The notes beneath the pieces were generated by a model. The model was not told the origin of the DNA. It did not search any database and saw only the letters and a list, made by a program, of their open reading frames with translations. Positions 59,929-64,000 of a stretch of DNA of 64,000 nt are shown here, piece by piece. A program made the position numbers and the translations under genes. The first letter of the stretch is position 1. Every line of letters starts with the position of its first letter. The stretch comes from Lentzea sp. NBRC 102530 (lineage in GTDB: Bacteria; Actinomycetota; Actinomycetes; Mycobacteriales; Pseudonocardiaceae): contig NZ_BSTF01000014.1 in assembly GCF_030269365.1 (NCBI RefSeq), positions 124,001-188,000 on the forward strand, given 5' to 3'.

Positions 59929-61037
59929 TCCGCCTCGGGAACTTCGGGAGCCGCCGAGACCTCGGGTTCCTCTTCGGGGACCTCGGCGCTCTCGGATTCG
60001 GGCTCTGGCACCCACTCGATCTCAGCGTCCGGATCGGCGACGAGCACCGCCACCGCCCCCGCCTCGGGCTCGGCAGCCCCGCCCGACGCCCCGTCGACCA
60101 CCACCGCCGCACCGCTGACGGCCACGATCGACACCGGTCCGGCCGCCGCGGCGCCGCCCACCTTCCGGTGCGCCCGCGTCGGCCTCCACCCGCCACCCCG
60201 GCGCAGCAGCCACAGCGACAGGAAGAGGAACCCGGCGGCCAGCAGCAGGCACAGCAAGACCTCGAAGACCTGGAAGTACGTCATCCGGTCGATCGGCTGG
60301 TAGTCGACGTACGTGCCGATGGCGGCCTTCGTGTTGCGCATGCAGGTGTTCTCGTTGATCAGCCGGCAGTTGTCCGGCACCGACACCGGTTCGAGGTCGT
60401 CGCCGACGAACCCGCTGCCCAGCGTCAGCCCGTGTTGCGGCACGACCGGGGTGTTCTCCCAGCGCACGATGATGCGTTCGGGCGGCAGGTAGTAGTCGCG
60501 CAGCACCCCGGCGAGCAGGAACCGCACGAGCGCGAAGAACACCAGCGTGCCCGCGATCGCCGTCAGGACGTGCCTGGTCAGCAGGCCGATGAGCACGCCC
60601 ATCGACAGTCCCAGGAGCGCGTACCCGCCCTGCACGAACGGGTTGGCCTCGAAGCCGGACCACACCCGGCGCGAACCGACGTACCCGTCGCCCGCGCCGA
60701 TCAGCGCGCCCAGCAGCACGGCGAGCACGGCGAGGACGGCCACCTTGCCGCGCAACCACTCCACGGGCGTGACGTCCTGGCCCCAGGCCACGAAGTAGGT
60801 GCGTTCCTCGAGTTCGCGGGCGAGCAGCGGGGCGCCCCAGAACATGCCGATGATCCCGCCGAAGCCGAGCTGCACCATGAGCCCGTAGAAGCCGGTGATC
60901 GGCATCGAGTCGATCGCCGCCGAGCCCGTCTCGGTGAAGATCAGCGAGTAGGAGGCGAGCAGCGCGACGGCCGCGACGCTGACGATCTGCCAGCGGTGCT
61001 GGCGCCAGGTCAGCCAGATGGTCGTGCCGAGGCTCAT
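59886..61037 (-). CDS. ABC transporter permease with long charged tail
   Basis: A 383-residue ABC-2-type membrane subunit. About six hydrophobic segments lie within residues 15-290, with LLARELEERTYFVAWGQDVTP near residue 73 as the coupling region. From about residue 300 a cytoplasmic or outside tail of 80 residues is very rich in Ala, Glu and Asp (such as EPESESAEVPEEEPEV), unlike a transporter. It overlaps the ATPase gene by 4 bases, and GntR, ATPase and permease form one operon. The substrate is unknown; YtrA-type systems are often induced by cell-wall antibiotics. Confidence 0.82.
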   Translation of the reverse strand: MSLGTTIWLTWRQHRWQIVSVAAVALLASYSLIFTETGSAAIDSMPITGFYGLMVQLGFGGIIGMFWGAPLLARELEERTYFVAWGQDVTPVEWLRGKVAVLAVLAVLLGALIGAGDGYVGSRRVWSGFEANPFVQGGYALLGLSMGVLIGLLTRHVLTAIAGTLVFFALVRFLLAGVLRDYYLPPERIIVRWENTPVVPQHGLTLGSGFVGDDLEPVSVPDNCRLINENTCMRNTKAAIGTYVDYQPIDRMTYFQVFEVLLCLLLAAGFLFLSLWLLRRGGGWRPTRAHRKVGGAAAAGPVSIVAVSGAAVVVDGASGGAAEPEAGAVAVLVADPDAEIEWVPEPESESAEVPEEEPEVSAAPEVPEADQSAPATDADKADG

Positions 61038-61827
61038 GCCGCACGCTCCAGGTGGGCCACGACGAGCTCCTCCAGCGTCACGTACCGGGCGGTCCAGGGT
61101 TCGTCGATCCGCTGACCGCCGGAGCGGACCAGGAACGACGACTGCGACTTGCCGTGCTTCGCGAGCACCACAGGTCCTTCCACGGGTGATTTCGAGGCGT
61201 GCGGACCGGTGTAGAGGACGTGCTGTTCCAGCAGTTCGTCCGTGTCGCCGTCGACCAGCAGCCGGCCGTTGGACAGCAGGAGCAACCGGTCGGCGACACC
61301 GCCGATCTCCGCGACGACGTGCGTGGAGAAGACCAGGGTCAGGCCCCGGTCGCTCACCTCGGTCAGCAGCTCGCGCATGACCCGTTGGCGGGCGAGGGGA
61401 TCCAGTTCGGCCAGCGGTTCGTCGAGCAGCAGCACGTCCGGGCGCGACCCAGCGCGAGCGCCAGCGTCACGTGCGTGCGCTGACCGCCGGAGAGGTCGCC
61501 GATCTGGAGCTTGCGCGGGACCTTGAACCTGGTGAGCCACCGGTCGGCCCGCTGCTCGTCCCAGACGTCGTTCATGCGACGGCCGAAGTTCAGGACGTCC
61601 GCGACCTTGAACGACCTGTACATCGGCTTGTGCTGGGGCACGTACGCCACGCGGCCCGCGACGGCCGTGTGCCCCGATTCGGCCGGGAGGTGCCCGGCCA
61701 GCACGTTGAGCAGCGTCGACTTGCCGGAGCCGTTGGCCCCGACCATCGCCGTGACGCTGCCCGGCGGCAGTTCGAAGGAGACGTTCCGCACGGCCCACTT
61801 CGAGACTCCGGCCGCAACCACGCTCAT
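61034..61827 (-). pseudogene. ABC transporter ATPase with a frameshift
   Basis: Frame from the ATG at 61825-61827 gives Walker A (VGANGSGKST, near residue 34) and the LSGGQ signature, then breaks at about 61440-61442. The remaining sequence, in another frame, gives Walker B (DVLLLDEPLAELDP), the switch-His STHVV and the C-terminal domain, ending at 61034. Restoring one C/G in the GGG run (GGGG expected) joins the halves into a normal 264-residue ATPase. The gene overlaps both neighbours by 4 bases as in an intact operon. It could be a sequencing error, a real loss or a slippery site. Confidence 0.85.
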
Positions 61828-62204
61828 TGCGCTCCCCCACTCAGCACTTCGCGCAGCAGCGCGTAGATGTCCTCGTCCTCCAACCCGGCGGAGCGTGCCT
61901 CCGCGACCCACTTGGCGAGTCCCTCGCGCAACGGGTCCAGGTCCTCGGGGGCGGCGGACCCCAAGGTGGCCTTGACGAAGGTGCCGGAGCCCTGGCGGGC
62001 TTCGACGAGGCCGGCGAGCTCCAGCTCGCGGTAGGCCTTGAGCACGGTGTTCGCGTTCACGCCGCTCGTGGCGACGACGTCGCGCACCGTCGGCAGCCGA
62101 TCACCCGGCTGCAGCCAGCCGAGCCTCAGAGCCTCCCTCACCTGCTGACCGAGCTGCAGGTACGCGGGAAAGCCACTGCCGCGGTCAACGTGGAACTCGA
62201 CCAC
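61824..62204 (-). CDS. GntR/YtrA-family regulator
   Basis: A 126-residue YtrA-type repressor. The N-terminal wHTH reads PAYLQLGQQVREALRLG and LPTVRDVVATSGVNANTVLKAYRELELAGL. The short C-terminal helix pair is the YtrA dimerisation part, not a ligand domain. The GTG at 62202-62204 follows GGGGAG. ATG of the ABC ATPase overlaps its stop (ATGA). A palindrome lies 15 bases upstream of its start. This regulator usually controls its own ABC operon. Confidence 0.92.
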   Translation of the reverse strand: MVEFHVDRGSGFPAYLQLGQQVREALRLGWLQPGDRLPTVRDVVATSGVNANTVLKAYRELELAGLVEARQGSGTFVKATLGSAAPEDLDPLREGLAKWVAEARSAGLEDEDIYALLREVLSGGAQ

Positions 62205-62218
62205 GCACGCTCCCCAGA

Positions 62219-62240
62219 TTGTTCTAGTGAACTAGGACAA
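62219..62240. promoter_or_regulatory. Palindromic operator for the GntR regulator
   Basis: TTGTTCTAGT and ACTAGGACAA, separated by GA, form a 10-base inverted repeat with one mismatch, ending 15 bases upstream of the GntR start. This spacing suits autoregulation of the operon. Confidence 0.6.
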
Positions 62241-62316
62241 TAGAACACTTCTGAGTGTGTTGGGAAGCGACCCCGGTGGGGACACGGGGAGGGCCGCCGG
62301 ACGCGGGACAGGGGGG

Positions 62317-63084
62317 TCAGCGCCCGAGCGAGGTGAGGAGGGCACGCGCCTCGGCGTGCGTGTCCGGCAGGCGTTCGATCCAGACCTTGGCGGGTCCGAC
62401 CGGCCGGACGTTCGGGTCGTCGGCGAGCCGGTCGGCCGCCAGCACCCGCAGGTTGGACACGCGTCTGGCGAGCAGCTCGTCCCTGCGGACCAGCACCGCG
62501 GCGACGCACGGCCCGAGGGTCGCCAGGGTCTCGCCGCCGTCGAAGACGGTGCGCAGCGCGTCCGACACGAGCGTCATCGCGACGACCCGGGACCAGCCGG
62601 TGGCGCGGTGCACGTCGAGCCTGAGCAGCACGAGCGCGTAGTCAAGTGACGCGACAGGCGTCTCCCGGTACACCTCGCCCAGTCGTGTCCGCAGGTAGGC
62701 GGCAGTCGCCAGCCCGGTCAGAGGATCTTCGGCCGCGCAGTCGCCGGCCTGCTTCGTCACCACGTCCGCCCATCCCAGCGCTGTCATGCGCAGCATCCGC
62801 GAAGGGAGCGCGTCGACGTTCGGCGACACGATCTGCGACCCGTCGGTCAGCACGGCGTGCAGCGCGGCGAGGTCCATGAGCGTCTCGCTCAACCCCGCGC
62901 CCGCCTCCGCCCGCGCCCGGCCCAGCCGGACCAGCGCGTCGCCGGGGTCCGCGTCGTCGAGCATCGCCGCGCACACGTCGTCGACCTCGGCGAGCGGCCA
63001 GTCTGCGGGGAACGCCCAGCCGGCGGCCATGGTGGCGGTGCGCCACCTGGACTTCAGCAGGCGTTCCGCTTGTGCGACACCCAC
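62317..63084 (-). CDS. Degenerate GGDEF-like regulatory protein
   Basis: A 255-residue protein. Residues 1-120 form a helical N-terminal part. DPLTGLATAAYLRTRLGEV at about residue 126 is the DxLTGLxNR-type start of a GGDEF domain. The expected GG(D/E)EF motif is missing near GPCVAAVLVRRDE, so diguanylate cyclase activity is unlikely. The GTG at 63082-63084 follows AGGGAG by 7 bases; the upstream in-frame residues are not used. It is divergent from the sigma-factor gene, 142 bases away, which suggests a shared regulatory role. Confidence 0.6.
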   Translation of the reverse strand: MGVAQAERLLKSRWRTATMAAGWAFPADWPLAEVDDVCAAMLDDADPGDALVRLGRARAEAGAGLSETLMDLAALHAVLTDGSQIVSPNVDALPSRMLRMTALGWADVVTKQAGDCAAEDPLTGLATAAYLRTRLGEVYRETPVASLDYALVLLRLDVHRATGWSRVVAMTLVSDALRTVFDGGETLATLGPCVAAVLVRRDELLARRVSNLRVLAADRLADDPNVRPVGPAKVWIERLPDTHAEARALLTSLGR

Positions 63085-63226
63085 CCGGTCTCCCTTCGGC
63101 TCGTCCGATTCCAGGTGGGAGACGCACCCGTCGCCGGATCGTGACGCAACCCGCGCGGGGGATTCAGATGACTCCGCCAGCCGCCGTAAGTCACACTGGG
63201 CGCCGCGTGGGAGGGAAACAAAGACT

Positions 63227-64000
63227 GTGGCGATCGTTCCTGCAGACGTCCAGGGACCGAGCGACGCGGAACTCATCGAGTCCGTGCGCGGCGGGACCAT
63301 CGACGCCTACGGCCAGTTGTACGAACGCCACGTCTCGGCGGCCTACAACCTCGCCCGCCAGCTCGCGCGGTCGCAGGCCGAGGCCGACGACCTCGTCTCC
63401 GAGGCGTTCGCCAAGGTCCTGGACACCCTTCGCGCCGGCCGCGGGCCGGACGCCGCGTTCCGCGCGTACCTGCTCACGGCGTTGCGCCACACCGCTTACG
63501 ACAAGACCCGCCGCGACAAGAAGGTCGACCTCACCGAGGACATGACCGACGTCGCGCCGCCCGTCGCGTTCAGCGACACCGCCGTGGCCGGGCTCGAGAA
63601 GTCGATGGCCGCACGCGCGTTCGCCGCCCTGCCCGAACGCTGGCAGATGGTGCTGTGGCACACCGAGATCGAGGGGCAGTCGCCCGCCGAGGTCGCCCCG
63701 TTGCTCGGGCTGACGGCCAACGGCGTGTCCGCGCTCGCCTACCGCGCCCGTGAGGGCCTCAAGCAGCAGTACCTCCAGATGCACCTGGCCGAGACGGCCA
63801 CCGAGCGCTGCAAGGCGACCGTCGACCGGCTCGGCGCGTGGACCCGCGGTGGCCTGTCCAAGCGCGAGGCGACGCAGGTCGAGGCGCACCTCGACGAGTG
63901 CGGCCGATGCCGGGCGCTGGCTGCCGAACTCGCGGACGTCAACGGCGCGCTGCGGATCTTCGTCGCGCCGCTGGTGCTCGGCATCGGAGCCACCGCGTAC
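63227..64000 (+). CDS. ECF sigma factor with fused zinc-finger tail, 3' end off the window
   Basis: At least 258 residues, open to the window edge. The sigma-70 region 2 is about residues 12-95 (RHVSAAYNLARQLARS, DDLVSEAFAKVLDTL), and region 4 is about 125-180 (LPERWQMVLWHTEIEGQSPAEVAPLLGL in parts). A linked zinc-finger-like HC2 segment (H221-x3-C225-x2-C228) follows, then a hydrophobic segment near residue 245. Such architecture, with anti-sigma-like zinc motif and membrane anchor fused to the sigma factor, is known from ECF53-type sigma factors. The GTG at 63227 has GGGAGGG 12 bases upstream. Confidence 0.85.
   Translation, partial: MAIVPADVQGPSDAELIESVRGGTIDAYGQLYERHVSAAYNLARQLARSQAEADDLVSEAFAKVLDTLRAGRGPDAAFRAYLLTALRHTAYDKTRRDKKVDLTEDMTDVAPPVAFSDTAVAGLEKSMAARAFAALPERWQMVLWHTEIEGQSPAEVAPLLGLTANGVSALAYRAREGLKQQYLQMHLAETATERCKATVDRLGAWTRGGLSKREATQVEAHLDECGRCRALAAELADVNGALRIFVAPLVLGIGATAY

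Noticed and set aside
1..64000. CRISPR array, insertion sequence, integrase or rRNA gene
   Set aside because: No regularly spaced repeats, transposase or recombinase motifs, or rRNA-like sequence were seen in the window.

Overview
The window is high-GC DNA with frequent GTG and TTG starts, short or overlapping intergenic junctions, and a gene order that follows the Mycobacterium tuberculosis block from lpqB/mtrB (Rv3244c/Rv3245c) to purK (Rv3276c). Several markers point to an actinomycete: WhiB, MtrAB, the F420 genes fbiA and fbiB, and an XRE-DUF5753/DUF397 pair. A Pseudonocardiaceae-type genome (Lentzea, Saccharothrix, Amycolatopsis or similar) fits best. That family-level placement is inferred from gene content, not from a search.

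Layout. 1-3516 (minus strand): mtrB (cut by the window edge), mtrA, a TIGR00027-type methyltransferase, and tmk. 3673-10137 is an accessory insertion between tmk and sahH, which are neighbours in mycobacteria. It holds an HTH protein, a 680-residue TerD-like protein, and a tight four-gene unit of XRE-DUF5753 regulator, DUF397 protein, DddA/SCP1.201-like deaminase and Imm1 immunity protein. After these come an acidic hypothetical gene and a Tdi1-like (GAD/DUF1851) gene broken by an in-frame TGA. 10202-20964: sahH with a strong terminator, a large membrane protein with a hydrolase-like tail, small regulators and enzymes, a GlmL-like ATPase, an amino-acid permease and a CDF transporter. 21007-29367: mannose/cell-wall block (manA, an SIS-like protein, Trm112-like, phosphomannomutase), the Rv3258c and Rv3259 homologues, a giant membrane glycosyltransferase and whiB2/whmD. 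29613-34081: M50 protease, F420 genes fbiA-fbiB, NUDIX and an AlkA-like glycosylase. 34112-46522: surface-polysaccharide region with a sugar-1-phosphate nucleotidyltransferase, a WbbL-type rhamnosyltransferase, several more glycosyltransferases including a GT2-GT4 fusion, two paralogous small membrane proteins, and rmlD-rmlB. 46649-50159: two LCP ligases and a TIGR03089 protein. 50140-55271: DoxX, two META lipoproteins, a secreted trypsin-like protease, an ArsR/SRPBCC operon with tandem operators, and an orphan DarG-like macro protein. 55399-58313: fadE25, purE, purK. 58277-64000: an HTH/epimerase divergent pair, a GntR-ABC transporter operon whose ATPase gene carries a frameshift, a degenerate GGDEF protein, and the start of an ECF sigma factor with a fused zinc-finger tail.

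How the parts work together. The core genes make nucleotide sugars (ManA, phosphomannomutase, RmlA-like, RmlB, RmlD). Membrane-associated glycosyltransferases use these sugars, and LCP proteins probably attach the products to peptidoglycan. MtrAB and WhiB2 are division and cell-wall regulators in relatives. The most notable accessory system is the deaminase/immunity unit under its own HTH/DUF397 pair.

No rRNA gene, convincing tRNA gene, CRISPR array, insertion sequence or integrase was seen. No gap between genes exceeds 300 bases. The longest are 53277-53550 (protease/ArsR divergent region), 29368-29612 (whiB/M50 divergent region) and 44448-44680 (terminator plus a tRNA-like remnant). Start sites were chosen by ribosome-binding site, overlap and family length. 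All family names are from recognition of motifs, without database searches.
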